This document shows, piece after piece, positions 27,238 through 36,469 of a stretch of 64,000 nucleotides of DNA. The notes beneath the pieces are model-generated. The model did no database searches and was not told the origin of the DNA. It worked only from the letters and a program-made list of their open reading frames with translations. The stretch spans positions 24,378 through 88,377 of the forward strand of contig CBFHSF010000012.1 in the NCBI GenBank assembly GCA_965658445.1, written 5' to 3'. This DNA comes from CBFHSF01 sp965658445 (lineage in GTDB: Bacteria > Bacteroidota > Bacteroidia > Flavobacteriales > Schleiferiaceae). How positions within the stretch are numbered: the first letter of the stretch is position 1; the number at the start of each line of letters is the position of its first letter. The position numbers and the translations under genes were made by a program.

Positions 27238-28683
27238 CTATTGGTTTTCGTCTGCTTTTCTTTCTTCTTCAGCCTTTTGAGCTGCTTCAAATTCTTCTCG
27301 AGTAATCCAACCGCCACCCAAGGCTTTGTACAGTCTTACGTAGCTGCTCAAGTACTCTTGTTTTAGGTTGGTCAAAATTAATTGAGCCTCAAAGGCCTGA
27401 CGTTGAGATTCTAAGTATTCTAGATAAGAAGTAACCCCTTTGTCATAGCGCTGTTGCGAAAGCCTTTGTGCATTGAGTGCTGCGCGAACATGCTCGGCTC
27501 TTGCCTCAACTTCTCGGCGGTAGGTTTCTATTTCAACCAATGAATTTTCTACATCGGCAAAGGCATTGAGGATGGTGTTTTCGTAATCGTGAAGAACGGC
27601 CTGCGTTCTAAACCTTTCGGCTTCTACGCGTCTCTTGTTCTGTCCAAAGTAAAAAATGGGACCTAGGAGATTTCCACCCAAGCTCCATGCCGCTCCCGTG
27701 GCGCCAAAAGAGGAAAAGTCAGCGCCTTGTGCTCCCAATAATCCCGTTAGGCTAATGGAAGGTAAACGTTGGGCTTGAGCTACTCCAATCAATGCATTTT
27801 GCGCAATGAGATTCTGCTCAGCTTGTAGGACGTCTGGACGTCTTCTGATCAAATCCGCTGGAATTCCCGTGGGTATATCAATGGCCGTGTCTTGATCCAA
27901 GAGCGTGGTATTGGTTTCCCAACGGTGGGGGAGTTCCCCAACCAATACGCTCAAAGAATGCTCAATGATTCTAATTTGTCTCTCGTATTGAGGGATGGCA
28001 GACGCTGCAATGGCGTATTGTATTTCTGCTTGGTTCAAATCAATTTCAGGAATGATTCCCGATTGATAGCGGGCAGAGATCAATTGCAATGAGCTATCTC
28101 TAAGAGCCACGGTAACCTTGGCGATTTCCAATCTCTGTTCAAATTCCAGAAGGGTAAAGTACGTGGTCGTAACTTCAGAGATCAATGCGATTTGTGTGGC
28201 TCGTAGGCCGAAGGCCGAACTCAAGTATTGGGCTTTGGCGGATTCATTCATCCTGCGAATCTTTCCCCAAAAGTCAATTTCCCAAGATACTTGTGCTCCC
28301 GCAAATATGTTTTGAAGAGGATCGGCTGTGGTCAAGGCACCACCAAAATAATTCCCTCCGGTTACGTTTCCAGACACATCAAATTTTGGCCAAAGGTTGG
28401 CTTTTTGAAGGGCGAGCTCTGCACGAGAAGCTTCCATTCTCTGGTAGGTAGCCAATACGTTTTTATTGTTTTCTAAAGCCTGATGAACCAAGGTGTCCAA
28501 CATGGGATCCTTGAAGAACTCCCACCACTTAAGGTCAATGTTAGAATCCAAGGGCATATCGGAATAAACGTACTCTTCTGGAGTTTGTACTTCCGGTGCT
28601 TCGTAATTGGGCCCTGCTTTACATCCCACAAGGACAACGGCAAAAAGACCCAAATAGGCGAGATATGTAAAATACTTATTCAT
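27238..28683 (-). CDS. RND efflux outer-membrane factor (TolC/NodT family lipoprotein)
   Basis: A 481-aa outer-membrane channel. The start is ATG 28683 (NKYFTYLAYLGLFAVVLVGC), giving a lipobox ending in Cys21 and then KAGPNYEAPEV, the standard NodT-family N-terminus. The two homologous OEP halves are seen in VSWEIDFWGKIRRMNE and the later DIPTGIPADLIRRRPDVLQAE and ERFRTQAVLHDYE. The upstream-open frame to 28773 is antisense-free but lies within the pump gene's 3' end. The gene overlaps the pump stop by 8 nt and closes the adaptor-pump-channel operon. It ends at the terminator 27161-27190. Confidence 0.93.
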   Translation of the reverse strand: MNKYFTYLAYLGLFAVVLVGCKAGPNYEAPEVQTPEEYVYSDMPLDSNIDLKWWEFFKDPMLDTLVHQALENNKNVLATYQRMEASRAELALQKANLWPKFDVSGNVTGGNYFGGALTTADPLQNIFAGAQVSWEIDFWGKIRRMNESAKAQYLSSAFGLRATQIALISEVTTTYFTLLEFEQRLEIAKVTVALRDSSLQLISARYQSGIIPEIDLNQAEIQYAIAASAIPQYERQIRIIEHSLSVLVGELPHRWETNTTLLDQDTAIDIPTGIPADLIRRRPDVLQAEQNLIAQNALIGVAQAQRLPSISLTGLLGAQGADFSSFGATGAAWSLGGNLLGPIFYFGQNKRRVEAERFRTQAVLHDYENTILNAFADVENSLVEIETYRREVEARAEHVRAALNAQRLSQQRYDKGVTSYLEYLESQRQAFEAQLILTNLKQEYLSSYVRLYKALGGGWITREEFEAAQKAEEERKADENQ

Positions 28684-31600
28684 TGCTAGTACTGGGCTTT
28701 TGAGTGGAACGCTTCTTTTCGTAACCGGCCAATTTTCCAATAAATACAAAGAGCATAGGGTAGAAGAACACACCCAAAATGGTGGCCAATCCCATTCCTC
28801 CCAATAGGGCCATTCCCATTACTTTTCTTGCTTCGGCCCCCGAGCCGGAAGCTAGAACCAGTGGAAATACCCCAAGTATAAAGGAGAATGCCGTCATCAA
28901 AATGGGTCTAAATCTCAGCTTTGCAGATTCAATGGCGGCTTCTACAAGTGTCATTCCCTCATCAAATTTCATCTTGGCAAACTCCACAATAAGGATGGCG
29001 TTTTTCGCGGCCATGGCGATAAGCATAACCAAAGAAATCTGTGTAAATACGTTGTTTTCGTAAGAATCCGAGAAGAACCTTGCCAACCATAAGAACAGGA
29101 AGGCTCCAAAGATGGCAAAGGGTGTTCCCAAGAGAATACTAAAGGGAAGAGACCAACTTTCGTACTGGGCGGCTAAGATCAAATACACAAAAATCAAGGA
29201 GAACACGAATACAATGGCTCCCGATCCTGCTGCTTTCTTTTCTTGAAAACTCATACCGTTCCATGCATAGGTCATTCCCTCGGGGAGAATTTCTGCTGCT
29301 ACTTCTTCCAAAGCTGTCAAAGCTTCTGCGGATGAGTGACCTGGCGCAGGAGATCCATTGACCTCTGCCGCACGCAATAGGTTAAAGCGGTTGGTAAATT
29401 CCGGCCCGCTGATGTTTTTCACTTCCACAAAAGAGGAAAGAGGGACTTGAACGCCATCTCTATTCTTAAGGTGGAATAAACCGAGACTGGATTCGTTTTG
29501 GCGGTATTCGTTTTCCGCTTGAATGTACGCCTTGTACAATCGACCAAATCGGTTGAAGTCGTTGACGTAGGCTCCACCTAAGAAGGCTCCAAAGGTGTCG
29601 TATACATCGCTTAGGGCCACACCCGATTTCAGGACCTTATCAGTGTTTATGTCAATAAATTTCTGAGGAACACTGGCCTGATAGGTAGAGAACGCGCCTC
29701 CAATTTCCGGTCTCGCCATCGCAGCTTGAATAAAAGCGTTTGTGTTGGTTGCGAGATATTCAGGATTGTTACCTCCACGGTCTTGTAGCATGATGCTAAA
29801 TCCGGAACCCGAACCCAAACCAGGGATGGCCGGAGGACCAAAGGCGAAGGCCTGACCCTTGTTGACTCGGGTGTACAGAATTCCGTTGATCATTCTATTG
29901 ATTTCCTTTGCCGTNNNNNNNNNNNNNNNNNNNNNNNNNNNNNNNNNNNNNNNNNNNNNNNNNNNNNNNNNNNNNNNNNNNNNNNNNNNNNNNNNNNNNN
30001 NNNNNNNNNNNNNNCCAAAGGCGAAGGCCTGACCCTTGTTGACTCGGGTGTACAGAATTCCGTTGATCATTCTATTGATTTCCTTTGCCGTGGCGTCTCT
30101 ATCTGCCCACGGTTTTAAGGTGATAAACAAGAATCCTGCATTGGTCGACATCGCTCCTGAAAGCAAACTAAATCCGGTAGCCGTCGTAATCATATCCACT
30201 CCCGGAACGCGAATCAAAAGGTTTTCTACCTGCTTGGCCACTTCGTCAGAACGCTGAAGCGAAGCCGCATCCGGTAATTGCATGTTTACGTATACGTATC
30301 CTTGATCTTCTTCTGGAATAAATCCTCCGGGAACGGTAAATCCAAGAACTCCCGCAAAAATGGTGGCGATCACAATAAATATGATGCCTCGAGAAATCTT
30401 GCGAGTGAAAATATTGGCAATAGACAAATAGGAATTTGTGGACTTATCAAAGGCATTGTTAAACTTTCCAAAGAACTTGCCCAGAAGACCTCCGGGTTTG
30501 GACTCACCTCTCAAGAGGATGGAACAAAGGGCAGGGCTCAGCGTCAATGCATTTAATGAGGAGAAAACCGTAGATACCGCTACCGTAATGGCAAACTGTT
30601 GGTAGAGACGGCCCGTAATTCCTCCCATTGCGGCTACTGGAATAAATACAGCTACCAATACAAGGGTAGTGGCAATAACGGGTGCGGTTACCTCCTTCAT
30701 GGCCTTAGAGGTGGCCGTTTTGGGATCCATACCGGCATCGATATTTACCTGAACGGCCTCTACCACTACAATGGCATCATCCACTACAATTCCAATGGCG
30801 AGAACCAATCCGAGTAGCGATAGTACATTTATTGAAAATCCAAGAAGCGGGAACAGCATAAAGGCTGCTACCAAAGAAACTGGGATGGCCAAGGTGGGAA
30901 TTAAAGTAGCTCTCCAATCTTGAATAAAGATATACACAACAAAAACCACCAAGAGAAGTGCGATGACAAGAGTCTCTACAATTTCATTGATACCGGCGGT
31001 AATGGGAGCTGTTGAATCAAGTGACACGGTGTGAATGACCCCGTCGGGAAAATCTGCACTGAGTTCTTCCATGGTCACATTTACCTGTTCTGCCAATTCC
31101 ACAGCATTGGAGCCAGGAGCTTGATAGATTGCTAACATGGCACAGGCTCTGTTGGGATTGGTGGGGTCTTCGCTCTTGGTGAGTCTTGTAAAGGCGGTGT
31201 AGGTTTCGACTCCTAACTCTAGGCGAGCAATGTCTTTGAGAAGAACTTGAGATCCGTCAGAATTGGTTCTTACGACGATGGCTCCAAACTCTTTTTCCGT
31301 CTGAAGGCGGTCCGGAAGTCTAACTGTGTAAGTGAACTCTGTTCCAGGAGGAGCCGGTTCTGCACCAAACTTACCTCCGGGTACAATTACGTTTTGCTCG
31401 CGAATGGCGTTTAGCATTTCGGGAATGGTCACACCAAGTTTTGCCAATACATCGGGCTTGACCCAAATTCTCATGGAGTAGTCACTAGCTCCCAGAACAT
31501 TAACACGTCCAATTCCGCGAATACGGGCCAATACATCTTTGATGTTGATAAGGGAGTAGTTCCCCAAAAAATTCTGATCGTATTTTCCGTCTTCTGATGT

Positions 31601-32032
31601 CAAGGTTACCAACATCAAGATATTGGGAAGAGATTTTTCTGTGGTGACACCCAGTCTCTTTACTTCTTCCGGAAGCTTAGCCTGAGCAGCAGAAACTCGG
31701 TTTTGGGTAAAAACCGTATTCATATCTGGATCTGTACCTACATCAAATGAAGTCTGAATATTCAAAGTTCCATCGTTGGCGTTGATGGACTTCATGTAAA
31801 TCATGTTGTCTACCCCGTTGATTTGCTGTTCCAATGGAGTAGCTACCGATTGTTCCACATTCAGTGCACTGGCACCTGTGTACGTAGCACGAACCTGAAC
31901 AATGGGAGGGGTGATGTCTGGATACTGCTCAATGGGCAATCCCAGAATGGAAAGCCCCCCGACAATGATCATGATGATAGCAATCACCATGGCCACAATG
32001 GGTCTGCGGACAAAAAAGTGATGATTACTCAT
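28676..32032 (-). CDS. RND multidrug efflux pump, HAE1 (AcrB/MexB) type, interrupted by an assembly gap
   Basis: An inner-membrane proton-driven drug exporter of the AcrB type. N-terminus HHFFVRRPIVAMVIAIIMI and EQYPDITPPIVQV are typical, the proton-relay Asp pair is in GIVVDDAIVVVEAV, and two RND halves are complete. A 100-N gap (29915-30014) sits in frame, with the same 77 bp on both sides. Removing 177 nt (the gap plus one copy) keeps the frame and gives about 1059 aa, the usual size. It overlaps the adaptor by 8 nt upstream and the outer-membrane factor by 8 nt downstream. The C-terminus (GYEKKRSTQKPSTSNE) is a normal cytoplasmic tail. No local regulator is present. Confidence 0.93.
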   Translation of the reverse strand: MSNHHFFVRRPIVAMVIAIIMIIVGGLSILGLPIEQYPDITPPIVQVRATYTGASALNVEQSVATPLEQQINGVDNMIYMKSINANDGTLNIQTSFDVGTDPDMNTVFTQNRVSAAQAKLPEEVKRLGVTTEKSLPNILMLVTLTSEDGKYDQNFLGNYSLINIKDVLARIRGIGRVNVLGASDYSMRIWVKPDVLAKLGVTIPEMLNAIREQNVIVPGGKFGAEPAPPGTEFTYTVRLPDRLQTEKEFGAIVVRTNSDGSQVLLKDIARLELGVETYTAFTRLTKSEDPTNPNRACAMLAIYQAPGSNAVELAEQVNVTMEELSADFPDGVIHTVSLDSTAPITAGINEIVETLVIALLLVVFVVYIFIQDWRATLIPTLAIPVSLVAAFMLFPLLGFSINVLSLLGLVLAIGIVVDDAIVVVEAVQVNIDAGMDPKTATSKAMKEVTAPVIATTLVLVAVFIPVAAMGGITGRLYQQFAITVAVSTVFSSLNALTLSPALCSILLRGESKPGGLLGKFFGKFNNAFDKSTNSYLSIANIFTRKISRGIIFIVIATIFAGVLGFTVPGGFIPEEDQGYVYVNMQLPDAASLQRSDEVAKQVENLLIRVPGVDMITTATGFSLLSGAMSTNAGFLFITLKPWADRDATAKEINRMINGILYTRVNKGQAFAFXXXXXXXXXXXXXXXXXXXXXXXXXXXXXXXXXXTAKEINRMINGILYTRVNKGQAFAFGPPAIPGLGSGSGFSIMLQDRGGNNPEYLATNTNAFIQAAMARPEIGGAFSTYQASVPQKFIDINTDKVLKSGVALSDVYDTFGAFLGGAYVNDFNRFGRLYKAYIQAENEYRQNESSLGLFHLKNRDGVQVPLSSFVEVKNISGPEFTNRFNLLRAAEVNGSPAPGHSSAEALTALEEVAAEILPEGMTYAWNGMSFQEKKAAGSGAIVFVFSLIFVYLILAAQYESWSLPFSILLGTPFAIFGAFLFLWLARFFSDSYENNVFTQISLVMLIAMAAKNAILIVEFAKMKFDEGMTLVEAAIESAKLRFRPILMTAFSFILGVFPLVLASGSGAEARKVMGMALLGGMGLATILGVFFYPMLFVFIGKLAGYEKKRSTQKPSTSNE
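29838..30091. other. Scaffold gap with 77-bp duplicated flanks
   Basis: A run of 100 N (29915-30014). The 77 bp before it (29838-29914) are identical to the 77 bp after it (30015-30091). This is what unmerged contig ends sharing a 77-mer look like, so the gap is most likely zero-length and the repeat an artefact inside the pump gene. Confidence 0.93.
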
Positions 32033-33251
32033 GGGTAGAATCAGATGTTTCGCGGGTTGTAGAATCGGTGTCTATTACGGTTTGCCCTTCCTGGAAAGGG
32101 GTCATTTCTTCTGTGGACTCGATAATGGATTTAAAATCGGCTTCTTTGGCTTCAACTTGTTGGCCTTCGCGAACTTTTTGCAGACCGTCCAAAATGATAC
32201 GGTCTCCAGCTTCAATTCCGCTGTTTACCACCCACATACTGTTGTGCTTGGGGCCCATTTCTACGAGGCGTTGTTGCGCTTTGTTCTCAGCATCCAAAAC
32301 CCAGAGGCTGGTAGTACCCTGAAATTGAATGACACATCGCTGAGGTACTAAAATTGCGTTTTGCAATTGAGAAACCACCGTTCTGATTTTGGCAAATTGT
32401 CCCGGTCTTACCAATCGGTCAGGATTGGGAAAAGTGGCCTGAACCAATATGGAACCTGTCGTGGGATCAATCTCTCTATCAATAAAATCTACATATCCGG
32501 GGTGTTCAAAGATGGAGCCGTCAGAAAGTATGAGTTCCTGTGGATTGGCCTCACGAGCCTCCGTGGTATCACCGCTTTTTATTTCTTCTATGTATTTTCT
32601 TGCAAAGCGCAGGTAGTCAGATTCCGTTAAAAAGAATTCCACTCTAAAGGAATCGATTTTGGAAACCGTGTTGAGGATAACGGGGTTTGGATCGCGACCT
32701 ACGAATTCTCCCACCTTGGCCTTAGTCTTTCCAATCAATCCCGAAATAGGAGCGTGAATATCGGCGTAGCTCAATTCAATTTCAGCCATTTCCAATTGGG
32801 CTTCGGCAGCTTCTACCGCTGCCATAGAGGCTTTATATTCTGCATCAGCGGCGTCAAAATCCGACTGAGATACGGCATTTATTTTTACCAAGGGAGTTAC
32901 GCGGTCCAAGTCGCTTTTGGCCTTGGTCAACTGAATTTTTGCTTCCGCCAACGTCGATTTTTCTCTCGCTACCTGAGCCATAAAGGGCTGGGGGTCGATG
33001 AGGTATAAAGGATCGTCTTTGGTCACGCGGGTACCTTCTTCAAAAGAAATCTGCTCGAGGTATCCTTCTACACGGGCGCGAATCTGGATGTCTTTGATTC
33101 CATAAACTTGCCCTACAAATTCCTTTTTTACTGGAATATTGCCGGTTTGAGCAGTGATGTAGGTAATAGAAGGGGGAGGAAGGGATCCTTGCTGTTGTTG
33201 TGAACAAGAGACTAGGGTTCCCAGAATGAGTGCTGCGTAAAATATTCTCAT
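32025..33251 (-). CDS. RND efflux periplasmic adaptor (HlyD/AcrA family lipoprotein)
   Basis: A 408-aa membrane fusion protein with a lipoprotein signal (RIFYAALILGTLVSC, lipobox Cys16) that anchors it on the periplasmic face of the inner membrane. Lipoyl/barrel-sandwich halves are IRARVEGYLEQISFEEGTRV (about residue 57) and SYADIHAPISGLIGKTKAKV (about 160), separated by an alpha-hairpin; the beta-barrel has FVDREIDPTT-type sequence and LVRPGQFAKIR. It bridges pump and outer-membrane channel. It is the first gene of the three-gene operon. A -7-like TATCTTTA lies 19 nt before its ATG. The C-terminal Ser/Thr/Glu-rich tail is unusual but harmless. Confidence 0.93.
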   Translation of the reverse strand: MRIFYAALILGTLVSCSQQQQGSLPPPSITYITAQTGNIPVKKEFVGQVYGIKDIQIRARVEGYLEQISFEEGTRVTKDDPLYLIDPQPFMAQVAREKSTLAEAKIQLTKAKSDLDRVTPLVKINAVSQSDFDAADAEYKASMAAVEAAEAQLEMAEIELSYADIHAPISGLIGKTKAKVGEFVGRDPNPVILNTVSKIDSFRVEFFLTESDYLRFARKYIEEIKSGDTTEAREANPQELILSDGSIFEHPGYVDFIDREIDPTTGSILVQATFPNPDRLVRPGQFAKIRTVVSQLQNAILVPQRCVIQFQGTTSLWVLDAENKAQQRLVEMGPKHNSMWVVNSGIEAGDRIILDGLQKVREGQQVEAKEADFKSIIESTEEMTPFQEGQTVIDTDSTTRETSDSTHE

Positions 33252-33317
33252 ATTCTCAGTTCGGTTTTTGTAAAGATAGGCCTTTAGAAAAGAGAATATA
33301 CAGAAAAAACAATGAAA

Positions 33318-33343
33318 ATGGCCACTCCTGAAAGAGTGGCCAT
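33318..33343 (-). terminator. Terminator hairpin after the metal-cluster receptor
   Basis: A perfect 10-bp stem ATGGCCACTC/GAGTGGCCAT with a 6-nt loop. On the minus strand it is followed by TTTTCATTGTTTTTTC. It lies 27 nt after the stop of the receptor gene at 33370 and should end that transcript. Confidence 0.85.
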
Positions 33344-33369
33344 CATAATTTATTTGAATTATCGATTTA

Positions 33370-35580
33370 CTATAAAGTGTAATTTACACCCAAGTAGAAC
33401 ATTCTTCCAAAAATGGGTCCGTATACTTGTTGGGTGTCAAAGCTTGAGGCCCAGGGGTTTTGGGCTCCTACAATGGGATTTTCTACTCTAAAGTCGAGCA
33501 AGTTTTCTGCACCTACATAGACTTCCCAACCGCCTTTAAAGGATTTGTTGAGTTGAGAATTCAGAGTAAAGTAAGAAGGGCTTTGGTGGTTTTCTCCGAA
33601 AGTTTCGGGTCTGGAAACCGTTCCGGGAAGTCTTCTTTCTCCAAACCAATTAAGCGTAGCGTCTAGAGTAAAGTCCAACGGAAATTGATAATCTGCATTT
33701 AGGAAAGCTCGGTGGGTAGGAATTTGATAGGCTTGCAACTCCCCACCATCAAAGGCGTCTAATGCGTGCAAGTATTTATAGGCCAAACGAACGTCCAATT
33801 CCTCAACAGGACTCACGTCCAATTGCGTCAAAAAGCTCAAGCTTTCAGAACCTTGTGCATAGTAGAGCGCATATTCTCCAGGCATCCAGTCGTAATCGGT
33901 AATGAGTTTTTGCTCAAACCAAGTGTAAAATACATCCGTGGTAAAGGTTCCGCTCCAGCTTCCCAAAGAAAAGATTTGTGCGTAAGAGAACCCTATATTC
34001 CAACCTATTTCTGGAGAAATGGGATCAGCCGTTCTTACTTCAACCGTTCTTGCGGAAGCCAGTCCTGATTGATTCTCAGTCATCAAATTGGCAGTGCGCT
34101 GTCCACGACCTCCACCCAAGCGGAAGGTAGTTTCTTCCGTAGGCATGTATTTTAAATAAGCTCTAGGCGTGACAAACCATCCAAAGAGATTGTGATAATC
34201 TACCCGAACACCCCCTACAAATGTGAATAGGAGAGAGGGTTCGTAGCTGTACTCTGCAAATACCCCAGGAACGCTTTCGTCGCGAGATTGATCGTAGAGG
34301 TTGGCGCCTCCAATGCTGTCCAATTTTTCTGAGATGCGATCAAACTGGTACGAAACACCCGTTTTGATTTTGTGCTCTTCCGAACCCAAGTGATCTTGAA
34401 AAATCGCATTGAAATAGGCGGATTGCTGTTCCGCTTCAAATTGTCTCAACCCGTAGGTTGACTTTTGCGTTTGTTGACTCACATTGTAAATCAACCCCAA
34501 GGATCTATGGTGATTATCGGCAGGGGCATAACCGTTCTTTCCAAAAATCTCAATTCTCTCATTGTTCTGTTGGAAAATCCAAGGTTGCGCTCCATCGTAA
34601 ATGTCTGCTAACTGGCCACCGTTTCTCTCGTCAACCGTATAGTTAAATCCAATTTGACCGCCCCATTCATCATTGAGGAAGTAACGGTATTTATTGAAGA
34701 TATTGAACAAGTTGTCCGTTGGTATATCGGTAAATCCATCCCCGTTGTTGTCCTGAGCAATGGGAATATCTGAATAGTGCACCAACAAGGTCGTGGCCAC
34801 ATTTTCCGAAAGAGGAGTAGAAAAACCTACATTGCCCTCTACTCTGGAACCTTGATTTCCGTAGGCATTAAAGAAGAAATCGGTGGCGCCGTCGGGCTTT
34901 TCAAATTCCACATTGATTTGTCCTGTAAGACTTTCGTATCCATTGATAACGGACGAGAGGCCTTTGGTCAACTGAATAGACTCCACAAAGGGTCCAGGGA
35001 TAAAGTGAAAACCCAATGATGCATTGATTCCTCTGGCGTATGGAATGTTTTCGCGTTGTATTAAGGCGAACTTTCCTGCCTGTCCCAACATTTCTATTTG
35101 CTTAGTCCCCGAGACGGCATCCGCGTAGTTCACATCTAGGGAAGCGTTGGTTTCAAAGCTTTCACTGAGGTTACAACAAGCGGCTTTTCTCAGTTCTTTC
35201 TTTCCAAGTTTAAAGGATAATTGAGCAGATTTTAAATCGACGGTTGTTGCATTTGCCTTACCTACAACTTCGGTTTCCGCTAAGACGCCTCCGTCTTCAC
35301 TGAGTGTAAAGTCCACGGTTCCCTTGCGGGAAAGAATGGATTTAGCTTCGGTTGTATAGCCAATAAATTGGACAACTAGGTAATTGACTCCAGAGGGTTT
35401 GGGGAGGGTATAGGCTCCGGTGGAATCGGTCTCGGTGCTGATCTCCGTTCCTTCCCAATAGACTGATGCGCCAACGAGGGGAACTTTGGAGCCGTTTTTC
35501 ATGCCATAGACATGCCCAGATATCTGCGCATGGGCCCAACTGCTCATAAACAGAAGGCCTGCTATTACTAGAAATCTCAT
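33370..35580 (-). CDS. TonB-dependent receptor of a metal-handling cluster
   Basis: A 736-aa outer-membrane receptor: signal peptide (RFLVIAGLLFMSSWAHAQ), CarboxypepD_reg-like domain (about 20-95), plug (about 115-215, with GKFALIQRENIPYARGINAS and GLSSVINGYESLTGQINVE) and barrel ending GRMFYLGVNYTL. An unusual Cys pair, KAACCNLSESFETN (about residue 140), precedes the plug. With the HMA protein two bases upstream and the HYC_CC_PP protein before that, it belongs to a Bacteroidota cluster linked to copper or related metals. Metal uptake or chelate transport is inferred from context. Confidence 0.9.
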   Translation of the reverse strand: MRFLVIAGLLFMSSWAHAQISGHVYGMKNGSKVPLVGASVYWEGTEISTETDSTGAYTLPKPSGVNYLVVQFIGYTTEAKSILSRKGTVDFTLSEDGGVLAETEVVGKANATTVDLKSAQLSFKLGKKELRKAACCNLSESFETNASLDVNYADAVSGTKQIEMLGQAGKFALIQRENIPYARGINASLGFHFIPGPFVESIQLTKGLSSVINGYESLTGQINVEFEKPDGATDFFFNAYGNQGSRVEGNVGFSTPLSENVATTLLVHYSDIPIAQDNNGDGFTDIPTDNLFNIFNKYRYFLNDEWGGQIGFNYTVDERNGGQLADIYDGAQPWIFQQNNERIEIFGKNGYAPADNHHRSLGLIYNVSQQTQKSTYGLRQFEAEQQSAYFNAIFQDHLGSEEHKIKTGVSYQFDRISEKLDSIGGANLYDQSRDESVPGVFAEYSYEPSLLFTFVGGVRVDYHNLFGWFVTPRAYLKYMPTEETTFRLGGGRGQRTANLMTENQSGLASARTVEVRTADPISPEIGWNIGFSYAQIFSLGSWSGTFTTDVFYTWFEQKLITDYDWMPGEYALYYAQGSESLSFLTQLDVSPVEELDVRLAYKYLHALDAFDGGELQAYQIPTHRAFLNADYQFPLDFTLDATLNWFGERRLPGTVSRPETFGENHQSPSYFTLNSQLNKSFKGGWEVYVGAENLLDFRVENPIVGAQNPWASSFDTQQVYGPIFGRMFYLGVNYTL

Positions 35581-35582
35581 GT

Positions 35583-35945
35583 CTACTTGTGTTGTTCTAC
35601 GATGTGGGGTTCTCTGTATTTACAGCAGCCATGGATTTTTTCGTAGTCTTCCTCTTTGGCGGTCTGAAATTCAGTGTCGTAACCTGAGGCCAAAACGGCT
35701 TTGTGAATTTCTTCGAAAGAAACAACGGAAGCATCGAATGAAACGTTCAATTCCTTGGTGTCGACATTCCATTGAGCAGTTTCGACGCCGTCAATTTTAA
35801 GAGACGTTTCTATGGTGTTTTGGCACATTTCACACAGGCCATTAACCAAGAAGGTAGTGTCTGATGGGTTGACAGCGTTGGCGTCTTGTCCGAAAGCTGA
35901 TGTGGCCGTAAATAGGCCTATGCAAATGATGAGTGTGTTTTTCAT
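35583..35945 (-). CDS. Periplasmic heavy-metal-associated (HMA) domain protein
   Basis: A 120-aa protein with signal peptide (NTLIICIGLFTATSAFGQ) and one HMA ferredoxin-like domain. The metal-binding CxxC is Cys38-E-M-Cys41 in NGLCEMCQNTIE; the strand DGVETAQWNVDTKELNVSF follows. A second possible site, HGCCKY, is near the C-terminus. It is probably a periplasmic Cu(I)/Zn(II) carrier. It lies two bases before the receptor ATG, so the two are co-translated. This CEMC variant differs from the MxCxxC of cytosolic copper chaperones. Confidence 0.88.
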   Translation of the reverse strand: MKNTLIICIGLFTATSAFGQDANAVNPSDTTFLVNGLCEMCQNTIETSLKIDGVETAQWNVDTKELNVSFDASVVSFEEIHKAVLASGYDTEFQTAKEEDYEKIHGCCKYREPHIVEQHK

Positions 35946-36002
35946 GATGATAAAGATTTACGTTTGTGATACTTTGAGTTAGAGAGAGGGGCAAGTACCT
36001 GT

Positions 36003-36398
36003 CTAACACGTAAATTTTTGAATCTCAATAAGAATCTCCCTTCCCGGCACGGGAGGCGGAGGATTGGGTGGATGGATAAGGTGTTTGGCCTCTTCCTTAG
36101 AAGACAAAAGAGATTGAATGTCAAAACTCGGCAATCCCGCAACAAAGTGTTGGGGTGCTTGCGTGGAATTGGGAACATCCCAAAGATCAATGCTCTCTGA
36201 TGAGTCATTGCAACAATCTCTTTCTTCGGATTTTGGGGCTTCTGAGCTGTGAGGACAACAAGATTTGGCTTCCTCGTTAACTGCTACGGATTTGAGTACG
36301 TCTCCACAAAAATGCTTCTCAATGGTCATTCCCGCGCCCAAAAAGAGCAGGGTAATGGCCAAGAGGCTAGACAGTGATATGTGAAGTGCTTTTTTCAA
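36003..36398 (-). CDS. HYC_CC_PP family protein
   Basis: A 131-aa membrane-anchored or secreted protein. After a hydrophobic N-terminus (SLSSLLAITLLFLGAGM) it shows the family's signature order: KHFCGD (the HYC site), two Cys pairs (KSCCPHS, RDCCND) and a proline run NPPPPVPG. The family is named after these motifs and accompanies metal-related TonB receptors in Bacteroidota; it probably binds copper. The only possible start is TTG 36398. A perfect -7 box 20 nt upstream supports this. It is the first gene of the operon with the HMA protein and receptor. Confidence 0.85.
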   Translation of the reverse strand: MKKALHISLSSLLAITLLFLGAGMTIEKHFCGDVLKSVAVNEEAKSCCPHSSEAPKSEERDCCNDSSESIDLWDVPNSTQAPQHFVAGLPSFDIQSLLSSKEEAKHLIHPPNPPPPVPGREILIEIQKFTC

Positions 36399-36417
36399 AT
36401 TCTCGAGAACCTTGATG

Positions 36418-36425
36418 CAAAGATA
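36418..36425 (-). promoter_or_regulatory. -7 promoter box of the metal cluster
   Basis: The minus strand reads TATCTTTG (TAnnTTTG). It ends 19 nt before the TTG start at 36398 and gives a short leader. No metal-regulator operator is obvious. Confidence 0.6.
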
Positions 36426-36469
36426 ATTTAAATCTCAGAGTAATAACGTTAAAAGAATGCTATTGGTGT

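Noticed and set aside
29838..30091. Real internal duplication in the RND pump
   Set aside because: The repeat length is exactly 77 bp on both sides of an N run, the same as at the other gap, and removing it yields the normal pump length.
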